64,000 nt of DNA from Microcyclospora pomicola (GCA_002786065.1 NHNY01000002.1:496001-560000); one strand, 5' to 3'. Counted from the first letter of the stretch, positions 35,019 through 48,475 are shown. A program made the numbers and translations. The notes: generated from the letters alone by a model not told the origin.

Positions 35019-36284
35019 CTAGCTCGGCGGTGGCGACGGCGCGGCTGACATGGAATGTATTCTGCGGAGTGCAGCAGCATCATAATTCTCGAAATCGAAA
35101 TTCCACTCGTTCTGCGCAGCATTACGTCCAAAGCTTTGAATCTGGTTGACGCCAGTAAATTTAGAGGTCCGAGACCCAATATGCTGAAACAAGACTGGAG
35201 TAACGGCGAACCGTTCCATGTTCTTAGCATCGGCGTACTTCTCAGCGAGTGAGTCACGATGGCCGATCTTGACAGACTGGAAGTATTGGATCAGGGGTGG
35301 AATCTGATCGCGAGGGTAAGTAAGTGCTTGCGAACAGCACGCGTATTTGTTCATCTTGTGCACGCCATTTGGCAGGCCTGCGACTGTGACACGCCCCGCG
35401 GCGAAGTAGAGGCCTATGCATGCTGGAGAGCATACGAATAGAATGAAGAGCACTGTCCTGGGGGTCAAGAAGCGAGCAGAGGGTGTATGGTAGCGCGACA
35501 GGAAAGAAAGAATTCCTATGAGCAAAGCTTCCATGCTGATCGACCACAAAAGATAACTGGGCCATTCCTCACTATTCCAGCCAAGGAATCGATGGGCATA
35601 GAAAAGGCGTAGATAGAGCGTTTTGTGGAAGTCAGGGTGACGCTCGACTTGTGCCAAGGCAGATTTTGCCCTGCCATACCAAGTATCCATTGCCAGTACA
35701 TCGTCTTCAAACAGGATGGAGTATGGTGCCCCAGTATCATAGCAAGCCTGTAGCACGGTATTGTAATCGAACAACGCCTTTTCCTTGTGTCCGGCAGGGG
35801 ATTCCAGCCCACGCAAATGTGCCTTTTCTGCTTTCGATATGTTCTCGTACGTCAGGATCTGGTCCGCGACTTTGTGCAGCCATGGCTCGTTGTAGTCTCG
35901 ATGTTGCGTTGGGTCAACATTTGCGATCAATACCAGGGTGTATATGTCTCGGCGCTCATGATCATAAAGACCTTCCAACAGACTCCCGACCAATGTCTTG
36001 AAGTAGTCAGCATCGTCGCGCTGGATTGTCGAGATCCCCAGGCAGAGGCTCGGTCGTTGTGAGGCTTTGACAAGGACCGAATGGTGGCCTAGGCTGTCGA
36101 TGTATGAATCTGCCTCGGTCGTCCGTACGTCGGAATATGATTTATCAAAGGCATGGAGCGGGTCGAAGAAGTAGGATCCCCAATCGTGCGCGGAAACCAC
36201 CCGGAAGTACTGGATGGCGATCAGGAAAGCTATCACGAAGCCGAGGAATGCTCTCGCGTGTGTCGATGCAGGCAGGCCCAGCAT
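35019..36284 (-). CDS. PGAP4-like GPI-anchor glycosyltransferase (membrane protein)
   Basis: Single-exon gene of 421 aa. A signal anchor spans residues ~10-30 (ARAFLGFVIAFLIAIQYF). A GT-A-like N-terminal half contains LCLGISTIQRDDADYFKTLV (81-99) and the DxD-like YSILFEDDVLAMDTWY (EDD at 193-195). Two closely spaced transmembrane helices follow (about 243-263 and 276-296), interrupting the catalytic domain, then a second catalytic part (residues 300-400; VTPVLFQHIGSRTSKF). This unusual layout, a GT-A domain split by two helices, is known for PGAP4/TMEM246, the GPI-GalNAc transferase of animals. Fungal relatives exist, but their sugar donor is less clear. Location in Golgi or ER is inferred. 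An alternative is an uncharacterised integral membrane glycosyltransferase. Confidence 0.72.
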   Translation of the reverse strand: MLGLPASTHARAFLGFVIAFLIAIQYFRVVSAHDWGSYFFDPLHAFDKSYSDVRTTEADSYIDSLGHHSVLVKASQRPSLCLGISTIQRDDADYFKTLVGSLLEGLYDHERRDIYTLVLIANVDPTQHRDYNEPWLHKVADQILTYENISKAEKAHLRGLESPAGHKEKALFDYNTVLQACYDTGAPYSILFEDDVLAMDTWYGRAKSALAQVERHPDFHKTLYLRLFYAHRFLGWNSEEWPSYLLWSISMEALLIGILSFLSRYHTPSARFLTPRTVLFILFVCSPACIGLYFAAGRVTVAGLPNGVHKMNKYACCSQALTYPRDQIPPLIQYFQSVKIGHRDSLAEKYADAKNMERFAVTPVLFQHIGSRTSKFTGVNQIQSFGRNAAQNEWNFDFENYDAAALRRIHSMSAAPSPPPS

Positions 36285-36907
36285 TCGCCCAGATCAGATC
36301 GCGCTGCGTGTCAGCAGGCGATTAGTCTTTCATCTTGCTGATATGAAGAAGTTTGCACATTTGAATTGTGTTCTGCGCCCGTGAGGTTGATGAAGCTGCT
36401 CGGAGCAAGCGCAACGCGGACTTAAGCCGAGAGGATTCATCGAGGAATCCTCAATTCATGACTTGTGTATTCCTCTTCATGTTACTACTTTCTGTCCACG
36501 TAAGAACGCATCACTAGACAGAGATTGTGGCTACAGTGATTGACAAAGGAGCAAACAGTCCAGCGTACAGTTACACGAGGTTCAATACATTGGAGCAATA
36601 CAACCACGTGACTTGGCGTTTCGACGCGTTTCGTCTGCTGCGCGCTGCAGTTGATGTTCCACCTTCTTTCCCATTTCTATGCTACAGCAGACATAAACAC
36701 TCGTTTTATACTTAAACAGTTGCACGCATTGTATTACTGCGCGCGCTGTTAGACTGCTCGCTGGGCGCTTGGGTTGTCTTCGCTGGCTGTGAGTACAAGA
36801 CTAGCGGCTGCGATTCGCCACAAGACGACTACATCTGATGAGCACTGCGGACTGCTTGACACCAGAGAGAGGGGAACATCACTCTCAACGATGTTGGTAT
36901 CGACTCG
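36285..36907. promoter_or_regulatory. Divergent promoter region, PGAP4-like gene / ATR kinase
   Basis: A 623-bp region between two divergent starts. No clear regulatory site was recognised. A CCACGTGA E-box-like site lies at 36605-36612. Confidence 0.4.
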
Positions 36908-39900
36908 ATGGCACGTCGACGTCCTGCTGTGAATGGCGAGATCCCGCCTGCATCGACTTTAGCAGCTCAAATTGTCCAGAAACAGACAGGAAGAATTTCA
37001 GCTCATCAAGAGCCGGAGTCAGAGACTGCAACATTGCCACATCTCCTGCATGAAATCTTGCACAATCCTGTGGCTGCACAAGAGACCGACGTGTATGTAA
37101 ACGCCCAGCTCGTGAGAGTCGTGGCCGAAGCAGGTCTTGCTCCACTCGCGTACGAAAACAAACTAGGTGAACATGATGTGCTTGTTCCTCTCGCGATCGA
37201 CAGCATATCTGTAATCGAGCGCACCGTCTGTCGGCAGCCCGAGGTTCTTCTCGCCGCAGAACGGCAAGATGGTCCACCACTTTCACTCTCGCTTATTGCT
37301 AGGCTTGCTGCCATAGTTGGACGGCCCATATCTGAGAAGCTGCCAATCCCGCGGTTGCTGGATAATGTGTTCCAAGCGCTTGACAAGACTATTGCATTCT
37401 CACGAGAGGCGAGGAGATTGCGTGAAGCGTTCCAGGCATGCATTAACGGTAAGCTTTACCCGTTTTCGTTGTAAGTCGACTGCAACTTACCTTTTCCGCA
37501 GATGCTGTGATGGCTCTTCAGGAATACACAGAACTTGGCGTTGGCTTTGCGTTGAGCCTGCCACCTGATCGTGTCATAGCGGAATTATGGCCACAGTCTG
37601 ATGGTGTGCTCGTGGTGCAACAAGTTCCCAAAGCTAGCATAACGAGTTCGGCACAAGCTTTCATGTTTGCTCTGGAACTGTCGTTGATATTTCACTCCAG
37701 TAACGGATGGCTGCGGAACACCCGACTCAAGCTAGAGAGCATCTTGTGGCCACTCAAGCCCAAGCTGCAGCAGACTGATCAGTGGTGTCAAGCTGTCGAA
37801 CAGTCCTTACTCCACTCCAATGGGAGTGTAGTTCTTCAGCGTTCATTACTTGAAATAGCAAAGTCATTGCCAAGCACGAAAGTACAGTCTGTTATATCGC
37901 AGACCTTGATTCGTACGCTGCAGGGTAATGAGATTACTGTGCACAATATTGTCCTGCCGTCGTTGATCCAACTCGCGAACAGCGCAGCATTAGAGAAGCT
38001 AGAAGATGACTTGAGAATTGCTATAGCCATATGGCTGAGTCGATTTGTAGCGCCGTCAGAGCTTCCTAGCCAAGTCTTGCCACTCCTGGAAAATCTGCGC
38101 AAGGGCAACATCATGGATGATAGTGGACTACAAGCAAGATTTCACCATCTTGGCATCCCCCAGCATCCAGAGGACGGATCACCGCATTTGCACAAACGTC
38201 GCAAGATCGATGACAATGCTGCAACATCGCAGCATGCAACTCCCGTACAGCGCTTGTCGTTATTGCTGACTGGAACAGATGGAGCAGATCTGCGCCTTGT
38301 GGTGGCTTCCAGCATGGAGGCATATCCCACCTTGGACGATGATGCCCAATGCCAAGTGTGGCATGCACTCGCGCAGCTCGCTGCAACAGATCCTTCCGCA
38401 TCCGTGCAGATGGTTTCCAGCTTGGTAGAGCTTCCCGATCTGCGTCAGAGTAAGTCACAGCGTGTGCTCTCCATGATTGCTCTCAAAGAGGCTGTCAGTG
38501 GCAATACCGACCCCAAATACCTGGACTTGGCCAAATCAACTTCTGGTCAATTCTGTCTAGCATCATTGCACAGCTCACTGCGCGAACTCAGAATAGCTGC
38601 AGGAGTCTGCCTTCCCACTTTCCTACGTGGGGACTTGCCCGCGAGTCTCAGGAACAGCAATCGTCACATAGCGCTGGAGTACCTCCGGAGCGTCTCTGAT
38701 CGGGACGTGGTCAACGAACAGGAAACTCTGATCCGCGCTTGGAGTAATGTCGGGCTGGTCTGCGGAGGTCGAGAACTCAATCTTGTCCTCCTGCGATTGG
38801 CAGAATATCTTGGTCATCCGAATGCCCTCATCACGGCGCTGGCATCGGAGGAGATCGGACGACTCGCAGAGACGCGGTCTGAAACAGTCGAGGCGTTATT
38901 GGCACCATACTGGGACAGCGTTGCGCTGACGATCGTTAGAGATCTTATCACTCGTCCTCAAAAGGCACAAGAGGTTTGTGATTTGCTTGGTACAAGTGTC
39001 AATCGATTTTTAGTACAGACACAAGAGTGGACTGTTCCGACATTAGTCCTCACCAAGCGAAAGGATGTTTTGTCAAGGCTCGCGACCGCTAGAGGACACG
39101 CTAATAGCGTCAAAGATGTCTGTCTACAGCCTATCACGAATCTAGCCGCGACGCTTGCATTACTGCTGGAGCAACCAGACCGTGATCCGGAGGAATTCGC
39201 TACGGATTGCTTGAGTTCTGTAGATCCAGATCTGAATGGTGTTGACATATCGAGTCTTATCAAGATCGATCCAGTACAGGTTGCCTGTGAAATGCTGAAG
39301 TACGGGGGTGAAGCTCCTGAACATACCAAATCGCGAACATATCGAGCCTTTGAGATCTTCACAAGCATAGCTGGACGACCTAGTGGTAAGCAAAAGACCC
39401 ACGCCAAGTCTAAGCACAACATGGCAGACTTCTTCGAGTCATACATCCTGGGAATCATGAGCTATTTCTCCGATATCTTGGAGAACGGTCGAGGACCTCA
39501 ACCGACCACGCTGAAGATTCGTTGCCTGCATGCAATCACAGATATGATTCTCCTGGCTCGAGCTCAAGCAAGCATTGCCTTGCCCCAGATTCGAGCCTGC
39601 TTGAACTCTGCTATGAAACAGCCAGGGCTATGCGAAAGTGCCTTTCATGCATGGCTTGCACTACTGTCGGTGCTGGAGAGCGAAGATATTGCACATGTCA
39701 TCGACCAGACTTTTGTGCTTATTGTCAGATACTGGAATGACATGTCATTGGAGCTGCAGACTACGACTCACACAAAGGTTGCTGAACTATTCAAGGGACA
39801 TAGTCAGGTAATACAAGACAACATCATGACTCTTCCGTCGCTGCAGAACATCCCTTTGCTTGCCAAATTCGCATCCGAGGTCGAGCGACTGAAGGTGCAA

Positions 39901-42900
39901 GATGGTATTGAAGGTCATTGTAAAGCGTTTGTCAAGAGGCTCCGAGATGAGAGTGAAACAGTGGTCATGCAAGCGTTGACCGAGTTGCACCCTTTCCTAA
40001 TCAAAAATCAGGAAACGATCCACGATTCAGCAATCAGTGAACAACCACCACAAAGTTTGTCAGATCTGATCCGTGCGCTCCTGGACGCCACTGCAAGATA
40101 CGCAAGCAGAGACTCGACCGCGGCTGATTGGTGTGGGAAGTCTCTGGGCGTGCTCGGCTGCCTCGACCCAAATCGGGTGGAGGCCATTAGAAAGAAGAGA
40201 CAACTTCTGGTGTTGTCAAATTTTGAGAAGGCTAGTGAGATGATCGACTGGGTCGTCGTTTTACTCGAAGATGTGCTTGTTGATGCTTTCAAATCAGTCA
40301 CCAATGCCCGAGCGCAAGGCTTCCTGGCGTTTGTGATGCAAGAACTCCTTCGATTTTGCAACTTCACACAGGATGCAACGCTTAGGCCTCGAGGAGGGAC
40401 ACAACCACCCATCGGTCAGCAGCGTTGGCTTATGATGCCTGAGCATGTTCGTCTGATCCTTACTCCATTCTTGAACTCAAGGTATACTGTCACAAGCAAT
40501 GCGAATAATCAAGCATCCGATCGACAATATCCAGGCTTCTCCATTGATGCCAACTACAGCACCTGGCTGCGCTCCCTGACGTACGATCTAATGCGGAAAG
40601 GGAAGGGGGAAAACCCGAAGATGGTGTTTCCATTGTTCGCCCGTATCATACGAGGTCATGATCTTAGTATTGCAAGCTTTATTCTCCCATATGCCATGCT
40701 CAACGTGGTCCTGGGCGGGACCGTGAAAGAAGTGAAGAATATGGCAGACGAGCTACTAGCCGTGTTGACATGCGAAGCGGCGAACAGCGTACAGCAGGAC
40801 ACTCTGAGACTCTGTTCCGAGAGCGTCTTTGCCATACTCGACTACATGTCATCGTGGCTGCAGGAAAAAAAGAAAACACTTGGTGACACGAGAGCTGCAG
40901 CGTACAGGTCTGGAATCTCCCCTAACGGCTTTGATGAAGCGAAAGATATGGCTCAGATCGAGAATGTCGAGAATTTCCTGGATAATATACCTGCGGAAGC
41001 AATTGCGAACCGATCTTCGGAGTGTGGATCCTTTGCTCGGGCATTGTTCCACTGGGAGAAGTTCATCCGCCAGAAGCGATCAATTATTCCATCGTCACGG
41101 ATGGATCGGAAAGACGAACAGTTATTTGAGCGATTGCAATCGATATATGCACATATCGACGAACCAGACGGGCTGGAAGGGATCGGAGCTCACCTGTCAT
41201 TTCTGAGCGAAGAACAACAAGTCGTGCAACACACCAAAGCCGGACGATGGACTGCTGCTCAAGCACGATACGAGGTCCAGCTGACACGGGATCCTGCCAA
41301 CATCACCGTGCAGACTTCGCTGCTGAGTTGCTTGCGAGAGACTGGACAGTACACCACGATGCTCAAGTATGCCGATGCTTTTGCTGGGTCATCCCCGAAT
41401 TCGATACAGGATGTTCCATCCGGCGTGTTGCCTTATGTGTTGGAAGCGCTCTGGATGACGGAAGACATCTCGGGCATGACAGCGCGTGTGCATACCGCTG
41501 CTGCACAAACATCAACAGACTTCCATGTTGGCGTCGCGAAGGCGTTGGTCAACATCTCGAGCAATGGTAGCAATACTGCAGATGATATGATCACAAGTCT
41601 GCGACGGTCCATTGCATCAGGTATGACGACAAGTGGGACGAACTCCTTGCAAGCGTGTATTGATGAGTTGAGGAAGCTCAGCACTCTTCACGAGATCGAT
41701 TCCATAGCAGCATGCAGTGTGTCTGAGTACGAGAACAGCCTTGGAATATTTGAAAAACGTCAAGCAGCCATGGGCGCCTATCTCCAAGACAAGGAGTTCG
41801 CGTTGGGAATCAGACGTGCTGTAATGCATTCTAAACCCGAAGTTTTCAGTGCTTTGCAGATTGGACGGACATGGCTTGCCACCGCTCGGCTCGCTCGAAA
41901 GTCAGACAAGAGCTTGAGCGCGTATAGTGCTGTTCTTCGGGCCGCTGAGTGTGGCGATCGAGGAGCAAGACTGGAAGAAGCAAGACTGCTATGGCGCGAT
42001 GGCCACCAACGACAAGCAATCCAGGTGCTTGATGCTGCCATCAACTCAGGCATTTTCGAGTCGATGGAAGAAACCACCCGAACAGAGAATAGCAACGGAT
42101 CTGCCGACCCGACTCAGAAGCAGAATCTGGTACTTGCGAAAGCACACTTATTGCTCGCCAAATGGCTTGATCTTTCTGGGCAGAGTCAAACCAGTGATTT
42201 GACTGCAAAGTATCAATACGCAGCCAGAACCTTTCAAAAGTGGGAGAAAGGGCACTATTCGCTCGGAAAACACTACAACAAGCTGCTTGAAGCGGAGAAG
42301 AGTTTGCCAGCCGACAAACAAAAATTGGCTTTCCAGACTGGCGAGATGACAAGAACGGTCATCGAAAACCTAATGCGTTCTGTGCCTTTCGGAACCAAGT
42401 TTTGGCACGAGACGATCCCTAAACTCCTTACCTTGTGGCTCGACCTTGGTATGGACTGTATGAGCAAGAGCAGGCATGAGGATCAAGCACTTTTCGACAA
42501 GCGTGTCAAGACGCTGCAAGGGGTCAATCGACAAGTTCAGAAGTATTGTGACAGAATCCCTTCTTATGTCTTCTACACTGCATTCCCTCAACTCATCTCC
42601 CGCATCAGCCATCCTCACCCCGAGGTATGGAAGACCTTGTCCAACGTCTTGACGAAGGTCGTCGCTTCGCATCCTAGCCAGGCTCTTTGGAGCTTGCTGG
42701 CTGTTGTCAGGTCCGCTGATCGAACTCGTGTTGAGCGAGGACAAGAAATTCTGAATCGTCTGAAAGACCCGAAGAGCAAGCTGCGATCTGACCAGACATC
42801 TTCTGATCTACGTAATATGATCTCCCAGGGACAAAAGCTTCAAGAAGGCCTGCTGCAGGCGTGTGAGTGTCCTGTCGAGCCGCGCAAATCAAGCGCAAGC

Positions 42901-44076
42901 CTGTCAAAGGATCTTGGCTTCAATCATAAGCTCGCCCCAAGCTCGCTTGTGGTGCCCATCGAGGCAACGTTGCTGGCTAACATCCCGAACAGTGCCAATG
43001 CGGACGCCGAGAAGATTCGGAAACATCGACCATTTGCACAGGAAAAGATCACCATCCAGTCTTTTTCGGACGAAGTTCTTGTGCTGAGCTCTTTACAACG
43101 TCCGCGTAAAATCACTGCTCGTGGTACCGATGGAAAGAATTACGGTCTTTTGTGCAAGCCCAAGGACGACCTGCGGAAAGATCAGCGTTTGATGGAGTTC
43201 AACGGCATCATCAATAGAGCCTTGAAACGTGATGCCAGAAGCAGCAAGCGCCGGCTCTACATCAAAACATATGCAGTGACGCCTTTGAGCGAGGAGTCCG
43301 GTACTATTGAATGGGTTGAAGGCATCAAGCCTATCAGAGACATCCTCCTCAGCATATATAATCGAAAAGGCATCCGACCAAACTACAACGACATTCGCAA
43401 TATCCTGAATGAAGCCTGCCAAGGACCTCAGAATGTGCATCTCTTCGAAGAGCAAGTCCTCAACAAGTTTCCACCCTCACTGCACGAATGGTTTACAGAA
43501 GTCTACTCAGAACCGGAGACCTGGTTCAACGCACGGCTCCGCTATGCTCGCTCAGCTGCTGTCATGTCCATCACTGGTCACGTTCTTGGTCTGGGCGATC
43601 GTCACGGCGAGAACATACTCCTCGAAGAAGGTTCCGGCGGTGTCTTCCACGTCGACTTCAACTGCCTCTTCGACAAAGGGCTGACATTCGAAAAGCCCGA
43701 GCTGGTCCCTTTCCGCCTCACGCACAATATGGTCGATGCTATGGGCCCTTACGGTTACGAAGGGCCATATCGCAAATCCTGCGAGCTCACCTTGGGCCTG
43801 CTCAGACGGGACAAGGATACATTGATGACGGTGCTGGAGACCTTTCTCTACGATCCCACGACCGACTTCATTGGCGGCAAGAAGAAACGCTCGACTGCTG
43901 GAGTGCCGGAAACGCCGCGAGAGATCTTGGAGAGTGTGGATCGCAAGGTTAAAGGATTGTTCCAGGGTGAAACAGTGCCATTGAGTGTGGAGGGGTATGT
44001 AGATGCGTTGATCCGGCAGGCGGTCGACCCGGCGAACCTGGCGGCGATGTACATAGGTTGGTGTGCGTTCTTATGA
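36908..44076 (+). CDS. MEC1: ATR/Mec1/UvsB-type DNA-damage checkpoint kinase
   Basis: Two exons, 36908-37448 and 37502-44076, around a 53-bp intron (GTAAGC...CCGCAG) encode 2371 aa, matching the size of Mec1/ATR. Residues 1-~1400 are helical HEAT-like repeats, with a UME-like segment in the middle. The FAT region covers roughly 1400-1950. The PI3K-like kinase domain follows, with catalytic-loop LGLGDRHGENILLEE near residue 2208, the DFN metal-binding motif (VFHVDFNCLFDKG) and the activation segment PELVPFRLTHNMVDAMG. The last ~33 residues are a FATC domain ending MYIGWCAFL*, the ATR-type ending. The kinase is nuclear, recruited with a Ddc2/ATRIP partner to RPA-coated DNA. The first ATG of the exon (MARRRPAV) was taken as start. 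The S. pombe/Aspergillus names are Rad3/UvsB. Confidence 0.95.
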
Positions 44077-44276
44077 TGGAATCGCAACTTGAATGACTTC
44101 GGTCATGGTATCAACTTTAGAGGTCGTAATGATGGAACCACAACATGATCAAATTCCTACCACGGCCAACGCGGCCTTCATCAAGGTACGGCCGAACGGT
44201 GTTGTACATAGAAAGAGCTTTCGTGTTGTGATAGTCTATACATAGTGTTCATCTGTGCAGCATGTAAGAAGGTATT

Positions 44277-45934
44277 TCATAGGAAATTGATGCCCACTCC
44301 GAAGCTGAAGCCTTTCCTGCCCTCCTCGCCCTTGCGAATGACCAGCGGTAAGCTGAAGTTCAACTCGAATCGGGCGGCCGGATGCGCGTACACAAGACCC
44401 ACGCCTGCTGCAGTGCTGGGCAGGCCATCGGTGAGCTTGTTCAGAGTGTTTATCACGCTGCTTTGGACGTCACGTCCGCTGAGCGGCTTTTCTGGGTCTG
44501 AGCGTGCATCATCGAGGGCTAGCAGGCGACCGCCGTTGATGAATGCTTGAAGACGAAGCGGCGTGTCTTTACCCACGTGTGGGATTGGGAACAGCAGAGA
44601 CGCGCCACCTGCGGCATACACGTCACCACCAACAGCATCTTGGCCGTCTCGTGGGCCTAGGCCAGAAAGTCGGAAACCGCGGACGTCTGTGGGCCCGCCG
44701 AGTTGAAAGCGGTCGTTAAGACGAGATTGGGAGGGATTGCTTTGCCCACCTGGCGTCAATGGATAAAGCAAACCACCACGAAGACCGGCAGTGAACGACA
44801 CACCACTGTCACCTTCTACGAATGGAAGGGGAATCGGGATCGCGGCTTGCGAGTCGAGTTCGAGTTTACCAAAGGCCACGTCGCCCTGGAGGAGTCCTAG
44901 TCCAGCAATTTCTGTGATAGTCTTGAACAGGTAGCCACGAGATGGCATCATCGGATTGTCGCGCGTGTCATTCAGCCAAGTGTGAGAAAGGCTAGACTTG
45001 AAGCTGTCTCCAGCATCGGCTCGAACGGTCGGAGAAGCCTTTTCCGCAAGGCTGGTGACTTGACGCCAAAGACCGGAGTACATTAATTCATGTCTGTGGC
45101 CAGGCGAAGTCTGCCATAGCAGGCGAGTATTCCCGCCCTTCAGAACCTCTTCGTGGGATGCCCACGCTTTCAACGTACTGCTTGCAAGACCCCCGAACTC
45201 CCATCTCAGGCCTGGATTTGAGAGAATGGGCGTGTCGAACGTAGCGCTGTACGCACTTCTTGTCCTTGTACCCAGACTAGCATTGGCGTTCAAGCTCTCT
45301 GCACCACCGAAAATGTTGCGCAGGACCACATTCAAATACGCGCTTCCTTCAGAGCTACCAGCTTCTGTACCCGTCTTGATCGTGTATCGACCTCTCTCTT
45401 TCACGTTGACGAACACGGCATGATCGGTAGGCGTGGTCGATGCGTCTGTGGGTTCTGCGCGGTCTATGTACGTGCTGATCGGTTGTTGGAAAATGTCGAG
45501 GCGGTTGAGCTTGTCGACCGCACCGCCCACAGCCTCTAGTGATTCGCGCAGAGTGTATTCGCCTTGTCTGTTGTGCGACAGCACGGGGTGGAAGATACGC
45601 TCGAGGAAGCCATGACGGGTATGGGTGGCATTGAGGACGCGGACGGAAGAGATGGTTACTGGTTTGGTGGAATTGAGCGTGATCTACGGGCATCAGTACT
45701 TTCTCGTTCCCAGCCGAGCTGCAGTGATTGTCTTTACGTACCAGCTCTTCTTGTCGGCGTTGCGCCTTTTCGTATTGTGCGTGTACTCGCTCATTGACTT
45801 CTCTTTCCCGTTGCTCGAGCACCGCCGGATCAACGGGCTTTCGCAGCTGCGCGAACACCTGGTCTCACGTCAGCGCTGTCCGCCACTCGGTGCTCTTTGG
45901 AACTTACGCTCTCGTCGAGCGGTTCGGACGCCAT
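44277..45934 (-). CDS. SAM50: Mitochondrial SAM complex beta-barrel protein Sam50/Tob55
   Basis: Three exons, 45908-45934 (27 bp), 45742-45858 and 44277-45683, with introns of 49 and 58 bp, encode 516 aa. A short acidic N terminus and helix (MASEPLDES then FAQLRKPVDPAVLEQRE) lead to a POTRA-like domain (ITLNSTKPVTISSVRVLN...). The C-terminal ~350 residues form the Omp85-type 16-strand barrel: DSFKSSLSHTWLNDTRDNPM, the LGGPTDVRGFRLSGLGPRD signature of loop 6 near residues 385-405, and a final strand ending FSFGVGINFL. Sam50 inserts beta-barrel proteins into the mitochondrial outer membrane. The tiny first exon is supported by good GTAAGT and CCAG sites with phase 0 on both sides. The gene is convergent with the ATR gene, 200 bp apart. 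Confidence 0.92.
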
Positions 45935-46940
45935 TGGCTTTGCCTGGCCTGTATTCGACTGGCAGATGGGTCGAAGTTGGAAGCTCGTACGGTCATTGTT
46001 GGATGTGCTTGGAGCTACTCTAATCCGCCGCTAGCGGATATCTTCACGTAGAACAACACTTCCGAGGACAATCAATAATGCGTGGACTTCATCACACCTG
46101 TCTGCCGAGAGTCAAAGACGAAGACAATCTGGAGCTGTGGATCACGGTATGAGGGAACATGCTCCGATGCGATTGATGCTTCAAGCTCATCCGCAGGCCG
46201 GCCCCATTCCACAAAGCTCCGCCGCTTGGATTTACGAGGGCACGAAAAGGAATTCGACCTTACTAGCACTTTTGGCTTTCAGTAACGTCGGTGAAGATCA
46301 GTGTCTCAAGTCCCTTCGATACATAACTTCAATTTAAGCACCAGCAATAAGAGGTTCATCATGCTGCCACTGTGTTCTAGAGATGCACAGAATCTCTTAC
46401 ACGAAAGGGCAATGCTATCTTCGCTCGTTACGGCACCATGCTCGTCTTGTCTGCATCAAAGAATAGCAACCACAATCGCGAACTCCTTGGACATAGTGAT
46501 GGCGGCGATACCCATCATGAGTACCTAAGTCCAGATCAACTACTCGACCTTTAGCTGACCGGCTGTGCTTCCGTGATGCCGCCAGCTGTGCAACCGTCGT
46601 GCGGCGGGCAAGGGTTTACCTGCTGAGTACAGCCCTAAGCAACGCCGCATCTCATGCCTGGCGGAGCGAGGAGATGCAGTAACGATTTTTTGTATTTTCA
46701 GTAACGGTCATGATCCGATAATGTGACCTTTAGGCCCGAAACGGCCAGCCGCTTTGCTGTGACGTCGACATCCGTGCAATGGTCGTTTTCGGCATAGAAC
46801 CATTCTACCGTGCACTATACATCACTGTTTACCTTATCTTTTGTCGATCATGGGGACATGAAAATGCAGACTGATCTCGACACAGTCTTCCTTCGGGTTG
46901 GATCACTGAACGTCTGACAGTGTTCACTTTGACAAACGAA
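45935..46940. promoter_or_regulatory. Divergent promoter region, SAM50 / MFS transporter
   Basis: A 1-kb region between the two divergent starts. No coding-like frame or recognised motif was seen. It may hold the promoters of both genes. Confidence 0.4.
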
Positions 46941-48475
46941 ATGCAAGGAAAGAGCAAAAGCGAGGGCGAAGCCCGCATAATCAGATTTGAGCATGGCGAC
47001 CCAAGCGATCCCAGAAACTGTAGGCCACAGAACTTGCCATTGAATCGAATATCTGCTGACAGTCAAAAGGGCCTTCCTGGAAGAAGTACTGCGCTTGGAT
47101 CCCCATCGTCGCGGTCGATGTTGGCGTCAGCGTAGGCGCATCAGGTTTCTCGCCTGCAACAACGGACTTTGCAGAGGCTTTTAATCTCTCCACGACCGTC
47201 GCCATTCTTGGCTTGTCCATGTACACCCTGGCGCTGGCACTGGGACCCATGATCAACGCACCTCTCTCGGAATACTTTGGACGATTGCCGATATACGTGT
47301 TCTCCCCTCTGCTGTCGTTGCCATTCTTCGCGGGCAGCGCACTCTCCACGAACCTGGCATCCTTTCTCGTCACTCGGTTCTTCTCAGGCTTATTCCAGAG
47401 CGTGACCATCGCGAACTTGGGGGGAACCATTGCAGATCTCTACAACATCCACGAGACCGGATATCCAATGAGCATTTTTGTTTGGGCCGCGACGGCGGGA
47501 TCTAGCATCGGGTACTTCCTAATGGCATTTGTAGCGCAGTATCGTCCGTGGTATGATGTGATCTGGGCCATCCTCGGATTCTGCGGTGGTGTTTGGCTGA
47601 TCATGGCCTGCTTTGTGATCTTCTGCGGCGAGACCAGACACGGTGTCATCTTACGGCGGCGAGCAGCGAAGATAAGCCGGGACACGGGCGAACGAGTCGA
47701 TGTGGCAGAGGAATACCGCAGGAAAGACTTCAAGCAGCTTCTCCTCATCACACAAACACGACCATTCCGCTTCTTGTTCACAGAACCCATCATCCTTTTC
47801 GCCGCGCTGTACAATGCTTATCTCTATGGCATCACATTCTTGTTCAACGGTGCTCTCAGTCTTGTCTTTGGCAAGCAGGGACACGGACTGGACACACTGC
47901 ATGTCGGACTTTGCTTCCTTGGGATTACAGCCGGACTGACCCTGGGACCTATCACCAACATCATCCAGGAAAAATACTACCGCCGTCGTGTGCACGAGGC
48001 TGGCGGCCAAGGTGTGGTGCCCGAAGCCCGCGTCCGTATGGCCAAGATCGCCGCAATCACGTTTCCGATCTCGCTTTTCTGGTTCGCGTGGACGAGTTAC
48101 TCATCCGTCAATATCGCCGCGCCTATACTCGCGATTGTGTTGTGGGGCTGGAGTTTCTTTACCATTCTGCTCATGACATACACATATGTCGAGGACTCCT
48201 ACAAGGAGTACAGCGCCTCAGCGTTGGCTGGACTGGGGTTCATACGGAATGTTGCAGGTGCAGGGTTTCCGCTATTTGGCAACCAGATGTTCGAAAACGA
48301 AGGATACCAATGGGCGGGGTCAATTCTGGCATTTCTCGCTTTGCTAATGGTGCCGATCCCGTTTATTCTAGAGAGGTATGGGGTAAGATTGCGTAGACGG
48401 AGTCCTTGGGCTGCGCAGCATATGGATGAAAGTGGCACTCAGAAAGTGGATGATGGACTTGAGAACGAGGCTTGA
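46941..48475 (+). CDS. MFS transporter (DHA1-like drug:H+ antiporter family)
   Basis: Two exons, 46941-47019 and 47070-48475, around a 50-bp intron encode 494 aa. The acceptor CAAAAG (47064-47069) was chosen over the nearer CTGACAG because only it restores the family motif DPRNWPSWKKY at the start of TM1. The rest shows a 12-TM pattern: GASGFSPATTDFAEAFN, MYTLALALGPMINAPLSEYFGR with the loop-2/3 motif, LVTRFFSGLFQSVTIANLGG, and later YNAYLYGITFLFNGA and WFAWTSYSSVNIAAPI. The pattern fits fungal DHA1-like exporters of drugs, polyamines or metabolites; the substrate cannot be predicted. It is the last conserved gene before the repeat-rich region. The start ATG is the first in the exon; a longer N terminus from an unseen exon is possible. 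Confidence 0.88.

Noticed and set aside
46850-46940. Upstream first exon of the MFS gene
   Set aside because: ATGs at 46850 and 46864 lead to immediate stops or need an implausibly short intron; the ATG at 46941 gives a complete protein.
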